Notes: generated by a model from the letters alone, not told the origin. A stretch of 64,000 bases of DNA from Planctomycetota bacterium (GCA_027493525.1 JAOSKN010000003.1:744001-808000); one strand, 5' to 3'. Shown: positions 54,813 through 64,000, numbered from the stretch's first letter. Made by a program: numbers and translations.

Positions 54813-56969
54813 CTACTTCTTCTTCTTTTCGCCCCATTCGGTCCAGGCGTAGAGCGTCGAGCGCTGGATCCCCAGGATCTTCGCGGCCTGCGTCTTGTTC
54901 CCGCCGACCTGATCGAGCACCCACCGGGCGTAGGCGACCTGCAGCCGCTCCAGCGGCGGCATGTCGGGCGCGAAGACGTGAAAGGTGCTCGAATCGGCCG
55001 GCACGCGCACGGTCCCGTCCTCGCCGCCGCCTTGCGCCAACGGTCCGCCGGCGCCTTCCACGGCGCGGCGAATGTCGAGCGGGATGTCCTGCACGCCGAG
55101 GTTCACGACGCCCACGCGCGTGCCGCCGCGGCCGCCAGGGCGGGCAAGGACCGCCATGCGCTCAAGCGTATTGCGCAGCTCGCGCACGTTCCCCGGCCAG
55201 CGGTAGCGCCGGAAGAGTTCGAGCGCGTCGGGGTCCACGGAGAAGCTCCCGAACGACGCGAGCAGGTGCTTGCACAGGATGGGCAGATCTTCGAGCCGCT
55301 CGCGCAGCGGCGGCAGGACCACTTCCATGACGCGCAGGCGGTAGTAGAGGTCCTGGCGGAAGTGGTTGGCGGAGACCTCGGCGCCCAGGTCGCGGTTGGT
55401 GGCGCAGAGGATGCGGCAGTCGATGTCGCGCAGCCGCGATTCGCCCACGCGCGAGACCTTCGATTCCTCCAGCACGCGCAGCATCTTGGCCTGCACGGCG
55501 GCGGGCAGCTCGCCGATCTCGTCGAGGAACAGCGTCCCGCCGCTGGCGATCTCGAAGATCCCCGCGCGGTCGCGCGTCGCGCCGGTGAAGGCGCCCTTGG
55601 CGTGCCCGAACAATTCCGACTCGACCAGGTTCTCCGGCAGGGCCGCGCAATTGATCGCCTCGAAGGGGCCGTCGGCGCGCTTGGAGAGGGAATGGATCGC
55701 CCGCGCGACCAGTTCCTTGCCCGTCCCGCTCTCGCCCAGCACCAGCACCGGGCTGTCGTAGGGCGCCACGCGCTGAACGAAGGTCAGGACCTCGCGCAGC
55801 TTCTCGGACGTCCCGACCATCTGGTGCTGCGACTCGATCGAGCGGCGCAGGCGCGTGTTCTCCTCGACCACCGTTTGCCGGCGGCGCAGGTTGTCGAGCA
55901 TGATCGCCAGCGGGTAGGCCGCCGCGGCGAGGAACTCCAGATGGTCCTTCGTATACGGCTCGCGCTTCCCGCTCAGCTTGTAATTCCGCTCCATGACGAG
56001 GTAGCCCAGGGCGGTGCGCCCCGAGAGCAGCGGCGCGATCATCAGCGCGACCCGCTCGCGGTTCTCTTCGGCCTCCAGCTCTTTCCGGATCATCAGCCGC
56101 GAGGTGTTCTTGTCCTTCTCGGCGGCCTCGGAGACGAGCGGGTCGAGTTCGACGTCGGGAGAGAGCACCGCCACGCCGCGCTCCCGCGCGTGCCGCAGCA
56201 GCACGTTCCGCGGCCCGGCCATGTGATCCTGGAGCAGGTGCGTGGTCTTGCGCCGCGAGGGCGCCCAGACGCTGAGCTTGATCTCCTTGTCGCCGCGCGC
56301 CTCGCCGTCCCCGCCGTCCGCGGCCTCGAAGAGCACCTCGACCTTGGAGCCCGGCAGCGCCTCGCCCAGCACGCGCGTGGCGGTCTCGAAGAGCGCGTCT
56401 TCCCCGGCGCAGGAGTTCGCCTCGCGCAGCAGCCGGTACAGGCAGTGCAGCCAGGCCGTGCGGTCGCCCAGGAGCTGCGGGGCCTGGAAGACCGTGGTGT
56501 CGAAGCCGCCGCCGACCGGCGGCCGGAATCCGAAGCGTTCCAGCGGGATCACCATGGTCCCGCGCGGGATGCGGCCCAGGCCCTTCTCCGGCAGCACCAG
56601 GCCGCTCTTCTCCTCGCCGGGTTTCGCGCCCGCGCCGGCGTCCAGGGCCTTCAGCCGCGCGAAGGCCGACTCCGCCCCGGGCGGCAGGTTCCGCGTGAAG
56701 ACGATCGTCGTCTCGCCGATCGAGAACTCGTCGCCGTCCTGCAGCGAGACCTCGCTCTGAACCGGCTGGCCGTCGAGCAGCGTGCCGTTGGTGGAGTTCA
56801 GGTCGTTGAGCAGGAAGCGGCCCGAGACGTTGCGCACCTCCGCGTGCTTCTTGCTGGCGCGTAGATCGTCCAGCAGCACGTCGGCCTCCATGCCGCGCCC
56901 GATCACGGCCTGGGCCTCGACTTCGTAGATACGCCGGCCGTTGCCGTCGCGAACCGTGAGGAAGGCCAT
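54813..56969 (-). CDS. FHA-GAF sigma-54 transcriptional activator
   Basis: The 718-residue protein has an N-terminal FHA domain ([20 protein letters not shown], then HAEV and [13 protein letters not shown]) and a GAF-like region (about residues 180-360). The AAA+ module carries Walker [23 protein letters not shown] in [17 protein letters not shown] and [14 protein letters not shown] Fis-type helix-turn-helix ends it ([20 protein letters not shown]). It should activate sigma-54 promoters in response to a phosphorylated partner through FHA, possibly the Ser/Thr kinase nearby, though that is inference. The ATG at 56969 ([13 protein letters not shown]) begins the FHA fold directly. It is convergent with the lipoprotein gene. 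No -24/-12 promoter was found adjacent. Confidence 0.93.
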   Translation of the reverse strand: MAFLTVRDGNGRRIYEVEAQAVIGRGMEADVLLDDLRASKKHAEVRNVSGRFLLNDLNSTNGTLLDGQPVQSEVSLQDGDEFSIGETTIVFTRNLPPGAESAFARLKALDAGAGAKPGEEKSGLVLPEKGLGRIPRGTMVIPLERFGFRPPVGGGFDTTVFQAPQLLGDRTAWLHCLYRLLREANSCAGEDALFETATRVLGEALPGSKVEVLFEAADGGDGEARGDKEIKLSVWAPSRRKTTHLLQDHMAGPRNVLLRHARERGVAVLSPDVELDPLVSEAAEKDKNTSRLMIRKELEAEENRERVALMIAPLLSGRTALGYLVMERNYKLSGKREPYTKDHLEFLAAAAYPLAIMLDNLRRRQTVVEENTRLRRSIESQHQMVGTSEKLREVLTFVQRVAPYDSPVLVLGESGTGKELVARAIHSLSKRADGPFEAINCAALPENLVESELFGHAKGAFTGATRDRAGIFEIASGGTLFLDEIGELPAAVQAKMLRVLEESKVSRVGESRLRDIDCRILCATNRDLGAEVSANHFRQDLYYRLRVMEVVLPPLRERLEDLPILCKHLLASFGSFSVDPDALELFRRYRWPGNVRELRNTLERMAVLARPGGRGGTRVGVVNLGVQDIPLDIRRAVEGAGGPLAQGGGEDGTVRVPADSSTFHVFAPDMPPLERLQVAYARWVLDQVGGNKTQAAKILGIQRSTLYAWTEWGEKKKK

Positions 56970-57182
56970 GCAGGCAGATTCTCCGCCGGATCTCCGCGGG
57001 CCGTTGAGACGGTCTGCCAAGAATCCAGTGTTTGAATATTGAACGGCAAGAGGCGGAAGTCAACGCCCGAAAATCCAGAGCTCGGCGCAACGGTAGGGAG
57101 TGCTCTTGCGCCCACTACGAACCCCATGGAGAGGAACCCACAAACGCGCGCTGGGATCGAGCGCGATGGGCCTCGTCCTTCC

Positions 57183-58409
57183 TTACACCTTGCCCAGCAC
57201 CAGCGCGGCGTTGGTCCCACCAAAACCGTAGCTGGTCTTCAGGATCGTCTTGAACTCGCCGGCGAGCGGCGCGCCGGTCGGCGCGCGGAGCCCGCACTCG
57301 GGATCCTGCTCGTTCGGGTCCAGACCCAGCACCGGCGGGACTTTGCCCTCGCGCAGGGTGAGCGCCGCGGCGACGGTTTCGTGGACGCCGGCCGCGCCCA
57401 TGGTGTGCCCGATGGAGCTCTTGACGCTGGCGACGGGAATCTCCGCGCCGCGCGCGCCGAAGACCTCCAGCACCGCCTTGGTCTCGATCTTGTCGTTGTA
57501 AGGCGTCCCCGTGGCGTGGAGGTTCAGGTGATCCACGCTCTCCGGGCCGAGGCCGGCGTCGTGGAGCGCGGCGCGCATCAGCGCCTTGATCCCCGTGGCT
57601 TCCTGTTCGGGCGCGGTCATGTGGTACGCGTCGTTGTTCATGTAGCGCCCGAGGATGCGCGCGTGAATCTCGTGGGCCTTGCGCGCGCGCGCGTGGGCTT
57701 CGCTCTCGACGAGCACCGCCGCGGCGCCTTCGCTGAAGAGCGTGCCCTTGCGGCGCTTGTCGAAGGGGCGGATGGTCTCGGGGGTGATCGCGCGCAGCGC
57801 GGAGAGCCCCGCGTAGATGTACAGCGAGAGTTCGTCGTAGCCGCAGGCCAGCACCGCGTCGGCGCGGTCCTGGCGGATCAGGTCCAGCGCCACGCCCAGG
57901 CCGGCCGCGCCCGAGGCGCAGGAGAGCGAGAGGTTGAAGCGCGGGCCGCAGAGCCCGAAGCGCCGGGCTAGGCTCGCGCCGGCCTCGCCGAACAGATACC
58001 CCTTCAGGCTCGCCTGCGCGGGGTCTTCGCTTCCGGCGACGAGCGCCCGCTCGACCGCCGACATGCCGCCAAAGTTCGTGCCCGCGACGAGCGCCGTGTT
58101 CTTCAGCCCCGCGGCGGCCAGCGCGTCCTGGATCGCCTCCGGCGCGGCGCTCTCGGGCAGCCCCAGCGCGTCCCGGAGCGCCTCCGCCGCCGCGTCGTGG
58201 AGCATCCTCAAGGCGCGCGCCGGCTTGCCCTCCTCGGCCGGATAGCCATCCACCTCGCCGGCTTGCGCGTTGCGAAAGACCGATGCGTCGAAAATGGTGA
58301 CCTCGCGGAAAGCCGAACGGCCGCCGAGCAGGCCGTCCCAGAGCGCGCGCACGCCCCGCCCATGAGGCGAGACCGAGCCGAGGCCGGTGATGACGGCGCG
58401 GATGCTCAT
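57183..58409 (-). CDS. Beta-ketoacyl-ACP synthase (FabF-like)
   Basis: The 408-residue thiolase-fold protein has the Cys-His-His set: NLSLSCASGAAGLGVAL (active Cys), NLHATGTPYNDKIETKA and VKSSIGHTMGAAGVHE, then SYGFGGTNAALVLG near the end. This fits KAS II/FabF-type condensing enzymes of fatty acid or related polyketide synthesis. It has no acyl carrier protein or other fab gene beside it, so a role in a dedicated lipid or pigment pathway is as likely as housekeeping elongation. It is followed on the same strand by the sigma-54 activator after 213 bases. Confidence 0.9.
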   Translation of the reverse strand: MSIRAVITGLGSVSPHGRGVRALWDGLLGGRSAFREVTIFDASVFRNAQAGEVDGYPAEEGKPARALRMLHDAAAEALRDALGLPESAAPEAIQDALAAAGLKNTALVAGTNFGGMSAVERALVAGSEDPAQASLKGYLFGEAGASLARRFGLCGPRFNLSLSCASGAAGLGVALDLIRQDRADAVLACGYDELSLYIYAGLSALRAITPETIRPFDKRRKGTLFSEGAAAVLVESEAHARARKAHEIHARILGRYMNNDAYHMTAPEQEATGIKALMRAALHDAGLGPESVDHLNLHATGTPYNDKIETKAVLEVFGARGAEIPVASVKSSIGHTMGAAGVHETVAAALTLREGKVPPVLGLDPNEQDPECGLRAPTGAPLAGEFKTILKTSYGFGGTNAALVLGKV

Positions 58410-58489
58410 GCCATCATCCTACGCGGCGGAGCGCGCCTTTCCAGTTGCCGCGGGGAGGCGCCGGCGTTGGGGCGCGGAGCGTTCGAGGG

Positions 58490-59392
58490 CTACTCGCCGA
58501 CCCGGCGGATCAGCGTATGCCCCATGCCGGCGCGGATGGGGCGGGGGTCGAACTGCTCGGCTTCCAGGTAGGCGCGGACTTCCTTGTGCAGCCGCTGGAG
58601 CAGTTCCAGCAGCCGCGGCAACTCTTCCAGGCGGAGCATGTTCGGGCCGTCGGAGCGCGCGTTGTCCGGATCCGGGTGGCACTCCAGGAAGACGCCGTCC
58701 ACGCCGGTGGCCACCGCCGCGCGGCAGAGCGCCGGGACGAACTGCCGGTCCCCGCCGGAACGATCGCCCATCCCGCCGGGGAGCTGGACCGAATGCGTGC
58801 CGTCGTAAACGACCGGATACCCGAGCATCCGCATCGAAGGCAGCGCGCGCATGTCGTTGACCAGGTAATGATAGCCGAAGGTCGTCCCGCGCTCGGTGAG
58901 CAGGATGTCCTCGTTATCGGTGGACTTGATCTTGTCGATGACGTTGCGCATGTCGCCAGGGGCGAGGAACTGCCCCTTCTTGACGTTCACCGGCTTGCCC
59001 GTCTCGCCGGCGGCGATGAGCAGGTCGGTCTGGCGGCAGAGCATCGCGGGAATTTGCAGGATGTCGGCGACTTCCGCCACCGGGTCGGCCTGCTGCGGCT
59101 CGTGGATGTCGGTGAGGATCGGAAGCCCCGTCTCGCGCTTGACCTGCGCCAGCACGTCCAGGCCTTCCTTCATCCCCTGGCCGCGGAAGCTGGTCGCCGA
59201 GGAACGGTTGGCCTTGTCGAAGGAGGCCTTGAAGACCAGCGGCATCTTGACCGCGCCGCAGATCTGCTTGAGCTGCCGGGCGGTGTCGAGCGTGATCTCG
59301 GGCCCCTCGACCACGCACGGCCCGGCAATCAGGAAGAGCGGGTTCTCGCCGCCAAGCCGCAGGTCCTTGAGTACGATCTCGCGCGTCTTCAA
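58490..59392 (-). CDS. kdsA: 3-deoxy-8-phosphooctulonate (Kdo-8-P) synthase
   Basis: The 300-residue protein has FLIAGPCVVEGPEITLDTAR, VFKASFDKANRSSATSFRGQ, GLPILTDIHEPQQADPVAEV, ILQIPAMLCRQTDLLIAAGE, LLTERGTTFGYHYLVNDMRA, and VVYDGTHSVQLPGG with FLECHPDPDNARSDGPNM. These identify KdsA, which joins PEP and arabinose-5-phosphate. With kdsD at 33 kb it shows Kdo synthesis. The likely start is TTG at 59392 with GAGG eight bases ahead. It is about 15-20 residues longer than E. coli KdsA. Confidence 0.95.
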   Translation of the reverse strand: MKTREIVLKDLRLGGENPLFLIAGPCVVEGPEITLDTARQLKQICGAVKMPLVFKASFDKANRSSATSFRGQGMKEGLDVLAQVKRETGLPILTDIHEPQQADPVAEVADILQIPAMLCRQTDLLIAAGETGKPVNVKKGQFLAPGDMRNVIDKIKSTDNEDILLTERGTTFGYHYLVNDMRALPSMRMLGYPVVYDGTHSVQLPGGMGDRSGGDRQFVPALCRAAVATGVDGVFLECHPDPDNARSDGPNMLRLEELPRLLELLQRLHKEVRAYLEAEQFDPRPIRAGMGHTLIRRVGE

Positions 59393-59547
59393 CGTACCGG
59401 CCTCGGGTTCCTGGACCGAAGGTTAGCGGCTGATTTGCGCGATTGCCAGCACGGATTGCCTTGAAGACACCGAACGCATTGCGCGAGAAAGTTGAGCGCG
59501 TCGAATGCGGTGCAACCGCTGCCTGGAGCTTGGTTTTCCCTTTCAGC

Positions 59548-59575
59548 TTGACACTTGATGCGCAGACCGGATAAT
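59548..59575 (+). promoter_or_regulatory. Sigma-70-type promoter of the TIR module
   Basis: TTGACA (59548-59553) and GATAAT (59570-59575) are separated by 16 bases. The -35 is a perfect match and the -10 matches five of six. Transcription should begin near 59582, which rules out the TTG and ATG codons at 59555-59560 and makes the ATG at 59582 leaderless. The first well-placed start is therefore 59621. Confidence 0.8.
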
Positions 59576-59620
59576 AATCGCATGAAGAAGCATGCGACTC
59601 GAGAATTAAAGAGAGGCCGC

Positions 59621-59941
59621 ATGACCGTAAGCAGTAGTTACGTGAATGCGTTGCCTGTCATCTACCGCGATATTCTGGCCGCCTTTCCTAAGTTCGACTC
59701 AACGCGAAAGGTTGGATACGGCCTCTCGTTCCAATCCTTGTATTCAGCCCTGGAGGGCAGGTATTCGCTCGGGCAGATTCGTATGGCATGCAATAACATG
59801 GCAAAAGGCGGCGCCGTAACGATCAAGAACAGCATCTTTGCCCACCCGACACCTCTCGGCGAGAAACTGATTGCCGCCATCACGGGGGAAAGCGTTCCCC
59901 CTCCGGCGGTTCCACCGTTTCACCCTCCACCACATGGGTAG
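59621..59941 (+). CDS. Small winged-helix-like protein of the TIR module
   Basis: The ATG at 59621 follows an AGAGAGG ribosome site and lies about 40 bases after the predicted transcription start. The 106-residue product has a helix-rich N-terminus (YVNALPVIYRDILAAFPKFD). A winged-helix-like stretch follows (FQSLYSALEGRYSLGQIRMA, then NNMAKGGAVTIKN and HPTPLGEKLIAAI, where the last resembles the LT-x2-G wing). The tail is Pro-rich (PPPAVPPFHPPPHG). I know no family for it. Base composition is visibly lower in GC than the flanking kdsA and kinase genes. It is nine bases from the TIR gene, so the two are probably co-transcribed; it may be a regulator or partner. Confidence 0.65.
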   Translation: MTVSSSYVNALPVIYRDILAAFPKFDSTRKVGYGLSFQSLYSALEGRYSLGQIRMACNNMAKGGAVTIKNSIFAHPTPLGEKLIAAITGESVPPPAVPPFHPPPHG

Positions 59942-59950
59942 CCTGTCAGC

Positions 59951-60565
59951 ATGATCGGCGCGTGGAAAGTCTGCAACTTGCCACGTTGCACGCATCATGT
60001 GTTTTTGTCGCACTGTGCCGAAGACCGAGTTCGCTTGGTTCAAGGCGTATACGGGGATTTGGAGCGGCGTGGAATATCTCCCTGGTTCGACAGGCACCAC
60101 TACCCGGCAGGGCAAGGAGCCTTTGAAGCCCTCCGGGAACAGATCCTGCGTTGTCGGCATGTCACATATTTCGTGACGGCCCGGTTTTTAGGCCAAGGTC
60201 GCGGCTGGAATAGCATTGAGAACGCTTACTCCAACCTGCTGCAGGAGAGCCTGAGATTCGAGTCACTCGAACTATGCCATTTTCAACTACCCTTGTTTTT
60301 CGTTCCGAAAAACCACGCGATCCTCCGTCGATCCGCGTGGGAACCCATTGCTCATCGCGGACGTTTCTACCCCTCCGGACGAATCGATTCAGGAGCGGTC
60401 AAGTGGGCCGCTCGGGAAATCTCCGAGTTTATAAGGCGGGAAGAGATTCGAGGCGCCGATCTGGCGACTCAAGTGTCGGCGGACCCCGGCTTTGAGCGTT
60501 GGCTTCGTTTAGAGCCAAACCTTATGCGTCGAATCATGTGCGCCGACCCTCCTCCTGTGCCTTGA
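59951..60565 (+). CDS. TIR domain protein
   Basis: The 204-residue protein carries a TIR fold in its first 130 residues: HHVFLSHCAEDRVRLVQGVY (box 1-like), LERRGISPWFDRHHYPAGQG (box 2 region with WFD) and CRHVTYFVTARFLGQGRGWN followed by SIENAY. Glu90 in WNSIENAY is at the place of the catalytic Glu of NAD-degrading TIR enzymes. The C-terminal 70 residues are helical (VKWAAREISEFIRREEIRGA) with no recognised effector or sensor domain. It follows the small winged-helix-like gene by nine bases. TIR proteins of this size in bacteria are often parts of anti-phage systems, but none of the described partner genes is here. Confidence 0.85.
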   Translation: MIGAWKVCNLPRCTHHVFLSHCAEDRVRLVQGVYGDLERRGISPWFDRHHYPAGQGAFEALREQILRCRHVTYFVTARFLGQGRGWNSIENAYSNLLQESLRFESLELCHFQLPLFFVPKNHAILRRSAWEPIAHRGRFYPSGRIDSGAVKWAAREISEFIRREEIRGADLATQVSADPGFERWLRLEPNLMRRIMCADPPPVP

Positions 60566-60603
60566 GGACCGGTCATTCGGCTGGGTTCGCGATTTCTTTT
60601 CGT

Positions 60604-63600
60604 TCAGCGCCGCTTCTTGCAGAGCGCGATCCGCTTCTCGGCTTCGCCGCTCACCACGGACCAGTGCTCGGGGAACCGGGTCGCCATCGCCTCGTAGAGC
60701 GCCTGCGCGCCGGCGTAGTCCTGTTTGATCGTCCGCGCGACCGCCTCTATCCAGTGCGCGTCCCCCCGCGCGACCGCGGCATGCTCGCCGTGCTGCTCGC
60801 GCAACTGCTGCAAGCCCTGGACGGCGTCCACCCAGAGCGCGAAGCGCGCGGCCAGTTCGGAACTCCTCCAGAGCGCGTCGCCGTTCTTGTTCGCCGCGTG
60901 GTCCGGGTAGGCCTTGATGAAGACGCGGAGCTGCGCCCATTCGTCCATCGGCCGCTGCAGCGGCCCCGCCAGGAGCCCGATCAGCTCCCAGGCCTCCTCG
61001 GCGCCAAGGAACGCCTGCGGATCCTTCTGCTTGGCGAAGAGCGCCTCGGAACGCGCCCGCGCCGCGTCCATCTCCGCGAGCCACGCGCTCGCCTTTTCGA
61101 TCTCCGCGCGCGTGGCCTCGTAGTCGCTCGTGGGGCCGAAGGGGCCGGTGGGCGCGGGCTCCGGATTGGGACGCCGCCTGCCCGCGGGAGGCGGCGCGGC
61201 CGGCGGGGGGGCCTTCGGCGCGCCGTCCAGCGCCTGCCCGGCGGTCTTGAGAAACTCCTCGCTGCCCTTCGCGTCGCCCTTGAGGCGCAGCAGGTGGGCC
61301 TTCAGCAGCGCGTAACGGCCGTCGAGGACCGCCGGGGCGGCCTGTGGCCCGCTCACGCTCAGGAAACCCAGCGCGCGCTCGGCCTGCTCGTAATCCTGCG
61401 TCGCGGCCAGCAGGCGCCCGACCTCGAAAAAGTCCTGCTGCTTCTGGAGCACGAGGTTCCACTCTTTCGCGGCGGCCAAGGCCAGTTGGCGCGCGCGGTC
61501 GAGCTCGCCGAGGGCGCCCTTGAGCCGGTCTTCCAGGCCGCGCTTGCGCGAGGCCTCTTCGATGACCTTCTCGAACTCGTCCTTCGCCTCGGCCAGTTGG
61601 GCCAGGCCGGCGTAGTCGCGCTGGACGCCGACCCAGGCGAGCTTGGCCGCGCCCACGCGCCCTTCGTCCAGCATCGCGCGGAGCTTCGCCAGTTCCTCGG
61701 CGAACGCCGCGCCGCGCGCGCCGGCGATCTTCGGCGCGACGAGGGCGGCAAGCGCCTGGAGGTCCGCATCCGCGGCCGCGCCTTCGAGCTTCTGCGCGCG
61801 GTCGAGCAGCGCCTGCGCGCGCGCGTAACGCTCGGCATGCGCGAGCATGCGGGCCGCCCCGGCATGCAACGCCAGCCGCTCGGCGCCGGGGCGGTTCTCG
61901 CCGTCGGCCAAGCCCAGCAGATCCTCGGGCGCCAGGTCCTCCAGCCGGACCTCGCGGGGCTTGGAATCGAGGAGCGCGTGCAGCCGCTCCGCGCCGGGCG
62001 TCTCCACCTTGCCCGCGAGCGGTTTCTCGCCGTCGAGCCACCAATTCACCGGCCGATCGGCGGCGAGCTTCGGGAAGGCCTCTCGCGCGGCCTTGACCAG
62101 CGCGGCCGCCGGCGCGATTTCCGAAAGCGGGGCCTGGAGTTCGGCGGCGCGCGCCGCGTAGGCCTCCTCGGCCGCCAGCGCCTGGAGCCGCGCTTCGGCG
62201 TCCAGCCAGCCCGCCGGAGTCGCCCGCGCCTGGAGCGCCTCGTCGCGGCGGCGGACGAAGGCCGCGTCGCGCTCCTGCTCGGCCTGCCGCGCCGCGCCTT
62301 TCTCGAACTCGTCGAGTTCGGCCTGCGCTTCCTTGGCCAGGTCCTCGGGGAGCCCCGCGACAGCCTGCTTGAGGCGCGCGCGGATCGCTTCGGGCTTGGC
62401 GCCGGCCTCGCGATTGGCCTTGCGCGCGCGCGCCCACCACTCCTCCGCTTCCTGGCGTACCTCGCGAAGCGCCCCGTCGAGTTTCGCGGAGGCCTCCTCG
62501 GTGGCGAAGGCGCGGCCTTCGGGCTGCAACGCCGCCAGCGCGGCCTTGAAGTTGGCCGCTTCGCGGAAGGGCTTGGCGGTTTCCAGGCGCGCGCCGAGTT
62601 CGGCGGCGTCGCCCTTGGCCAGGCGTTCGTCCAACTGCTTCATGCCCGCGGACGCCGCTTCCTTGACCGGGGCGTACCGGGTCTGCTCGAGCAGATCCTT
62701 CAGCTCCTTGCGGGCGTTCAGGACGTCCGTCGCGGCCGAGGCTTCCGTCAGGCCGGCGAGCCGGTCGGAGACCCGCTTGAGTTCAGCCTCCCGCTCGGCC
62801 TCCTGCCGCGCCCGTGCTTTATCCTGCTCCTTCGAGCCGTCCTCGACTTCGGGTTTCTGGCGCGCGCCGTCGCCGCTGCGGCCGCTGGGCCAGAAGACGG
62901 CCACCCCGATCACGCCTACGGCCAGCACGATGACGAACGTGAGCATCCCGCCGGAACTCTTGCGCACCGGGCGCAGGCGCGACGGAAAGCCGGTCCGGTC
63001 CCCGAGGCTCGGACGGGTGCGGGAACTCGAGGCCGCCGAGCCGCCCTCGCGCTTGCCGGCGATCTCGGGCGCGCGGGTCTGCCCGGGTTTGCCATGGGTG
63101 CGCGCGTCGTCGAACTCCAGTTCGGGCGTGGCGGCCTCCGGTTTCGGCGCCTCGGGTTCCGCGGCGGGCTGAACGCGCGAAGAAGAGGACGACGCGCGCT
63201 TTCCCGCCACGCGCACTCGGGATTCCGAGGGCTTGGCGCCCATCGCCGGGGCGACCCGGATGCGCGAAGACGAGTCCGATCCGGATTTGCGTTCGGCGAC
63301 CTTAATGCTGGAGGAAGAGCCTTTGCTTCCTTCGATCTGCGGCGGCTTGATCTTCTTCAGCCCCGAGCCCTTCGGATCCCCGGAACTGGATAGGGCGGGG
63401 GGGATGATCTTCGTGGCGGAGGCCTCGGGCTTGCGCGGCAGCCGCCGGCGCAACCGGGCCGCCCGCGCCTCCGGCGGCGGGTACTTCACCCCCAGGTCGC
63501 GCAAGTGCTCCGCCGTGGGCGCCATGCTCGAAGGGCCCAGATCCTCAAAGGCCGCCTCGGGAACCTCGCCTTGCGCCAGCCGTTCCAGATCCTCGAGCAG

Positions 63601-64000
63601 CGCCGCCGGGTCGGCGTAGCGGTGCTCGCGATCCTTGCACAGGCACTTCTCGATGATGAAGGCGAACCCCGGATCGAGCTGCGGCTTGTAGGTCAGCACC
63701 GAGAGCGCCATGCGCTTGACCTGCTTCTTCATCACCTCCCGGCTGCGCCCGGTGAACAGGTAGTTCCGGGTGAGCATCTGGTACAAGGTCGCGCCCAGGC
63801 CGTACAGGTCCGCGCGAATCTCGATGTCGTCCTGCCCGCGCGCCTGCTCGGGCGACATATAGGCCGGCGTCCCGATCGCCTTCTTGCCGGTGTTCAGGTT
63901 GTCCTCGTCGCCCTCGGCTGAGCATTTCGCGAGGCCCAGGTCCGCCAGCTTGGCCGTACCGCCGGCGTCGAGCAGGATGTTGTCGGGCTTGATGTCGCGA
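60604..64000 (-). CDS. Ser/Thr protein kinase with long extracytoplasmic tail, 5' end outside window
   Basis: The gene enters from the right edge; the N-lobe is missing. Visible kinase motifs are RDIKPDNILL (catalytic loop; the window starts inside HRD), ADLGLAK (DLG in place of DFG) and IGTPAYMSPEQARGQDD. The kinase domain ends near LEDLERLAQGE. A Ser/Lys-rich linker with SSS/KPE stretches follows, then one membrane helix (GGMLTFVIVLAVGVIGVAVF) and about 650 residues of Ala/Glu/Leu-rich coiled-coil or TPR-like sequence outside. At least 1130 residues remain. Such PASTA-less kinases with helical exodomains are common in Planctomycetota and Myxococcota. It might phosphorylate FHA proteins such as those at 42 and 55 kb. 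Confidence 0.9.
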   Translation of the reverse strand, partial: RDIKPDNILLDAGGTAKLADLGLAKCSAEGDEDNLNTGKKAIGTPAYMSPEQARGQDDIEIRADLYGLGATLYQMLTRNYLFTGRSREVMKKQVKRMALSVLTYKPQLDPGFAFIIEKCLCKDREHRYADPAALLEDLERLAQGEVPEAAFEDLGPSSMAPTAEHLRDLGVKYPPPEARAARLRRRLPRKPEASATKIIPPALSSSGDPKGSGLKKIKPPQIEGSKGSSSSIKVAERKSGSDSSSRIRVAPAMGAKPSESRVRVAGKRASSSSSRVQPAAEPEAPKPEAATPELEFDDARTHGKPGQTRAPEIAGKREGGSAASSSRTRPSLGDRTGFPSRLRPVRKSSGGMLTFVIVLAVGVIGVAVFWPSGRSGDGARQKPEVEDGSKEQDKARARQEAEREAELKRVSDRLAGLTEASAATDVLNARKELKDLLEQTRYAPVKEAASAGMKQLDERLAKGDAAELGARLETAKPFREAANFKAALAALQPEGRAFATEEASAKLDGALREVRQEAEEWWARARKANREAGAKPEAIRARLKQAVAGLPEDLAKEAQAELDEFEKGAARQAEQERDAAFVRRRDEALQARATPAGWLDAEARLQALAAEEAYAARAAELQAPLSEIAPAAALVKAAREAFPKLAADRPVNWWLDGEKPLAGKVETPGAERLHALLDSKPREVRLEDLAPEDLLGLADGENRPGAERLALHAGAARMLAHAERYARAQALLDRAQKLEGAAADADLQALAALVAPKIAGARGAAFAEELAKLRAMLDEGRVGAAKLAWVGVQRDYAGLAQLAEAKDEFEKVIEEASRKRGLEDRLKGALGELDRARQLALAAAKEWNLVLQKQQDFFEVGRLLAATQDYEQAERALGFLSVSGPQAAPAVLDGRYALLKAHLLRLKGDAKGSEEFLKTAGQALDGAPKAPPPAAPPPAGRRRPNPEPAPTGPFGPTSDYEATRAEIEKASAWLAEMDAARARSEALFAKQKDPQAFLGAEEAWELIGLLAGPLQRPMDEWAQLRVFIKAYPDHAANKNGDALWRSSELAARFALWVDAVQGLQQLREQHGEHAAVARGDAHWIEAVARTIKQDYAGAQALYEAMATRFPEHWSVVSGEAEKRIALCKKRR

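Noticed and set aside
59555-59620. Longer N-terminus for the small TIR-module protein
   Set aside because: These codons lie within or directly at the promoter, so they would not be translated from the predicted transcript.

Overview
The window is about 64 kb of dense, high-GC bacterial chromosome with no rRNA, tRNA, CRISPR array or insertion sequence that I could recognise. Lipopolysaccharide genes (Kdo synthesis kdsD and kdsA, Lpt transport proteins, heptosyltransferase-like and GT4 glycosyltransferases, GDP-fucose synthesis) show a diderm, LPS-making organism. A Ser/Thr kinase with a long C-terminal tail, an ECF sigma/FecR pair, FHA-containing sigma-54 activators, large secreted beta-helix proteins and multiheme cytochromes fit a Planctomycetota/PVC-like lineage. 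That placement is an inference from gene content, not from a marker gene.

Layout. 1-4.4 kb (minus): MoxR ATPase (cut by the edge), transglutaminase and DUF58 genes. 4.6-10.4 kb (plus): ECF sigma factor, FecR-like protein, a secreted STN-transglutaminase protein and a beta-helix protein. 10.4-17.9 kb: a sigma-54 activator (minus) diverges from a five-gene catabolic-looking operon (plus). That operon begins with the two halves of a Tm-1-like protein, and a canonical -24/-12 promoter lies between. 18-25.6 kb (minus): dtd, a HEAT-repeat protein, pilT, a Spo0M-like protein, a second beta-helix protein, GDP-fucose synthase and gmd. 26-28.4 kb: ferredoxin, queF, a small membrane protein and meaB. 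28.6-40.4 kb (minus): an envelope block with two OstA/LptA-like proteins, kdsD, a PolX-like protein, a fused LptF-LptG permease and two glycosyltransferases. 40.6 kb: folC. 42.2-49 kb (plus): an electron-transfer cluster with an FHA/double-cNMP/ferredoxin protein, a di-heme-b-type membrane protein, a ten-heme cytochrome and a four-heme cytochrome, ending in a strong terminator. 49-59.4 kb: sir2, trpS, a large membrane-anchored exoprotein, a lipoprotein, a second sigma-54 activator, a FabF-like synthase and kdsA. 59.5-60.6 kb: a lower-GC island with its own sigma-70 promoter, encoding a small winged-helix-like protein and a TIR protein. 60.6-64 kb (minus): a Ser/Thr kinase running off the window.

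The most interesting parts are four. (1) The sigma-54/Tm-1-like circuit, where the activator's sensor domain is a homologue of an enzyme encoded in the operon it appears to control. (2) The 42-49 kb redox cluster, where signalling domains are fused to a four-cluster ferredoxin and both cytochromes end in the same kind of KTEA-repeat plus zinc-ribbon tail. (3) The small TIR module. (4) The fused LptF-LptG permease.

Six genes are interrupted by single-base shifts, nearly all in C, G or A runs. Reading across the shift restores family-like sequence in each case, so I annotate the restored spans and suspect sequencing error.
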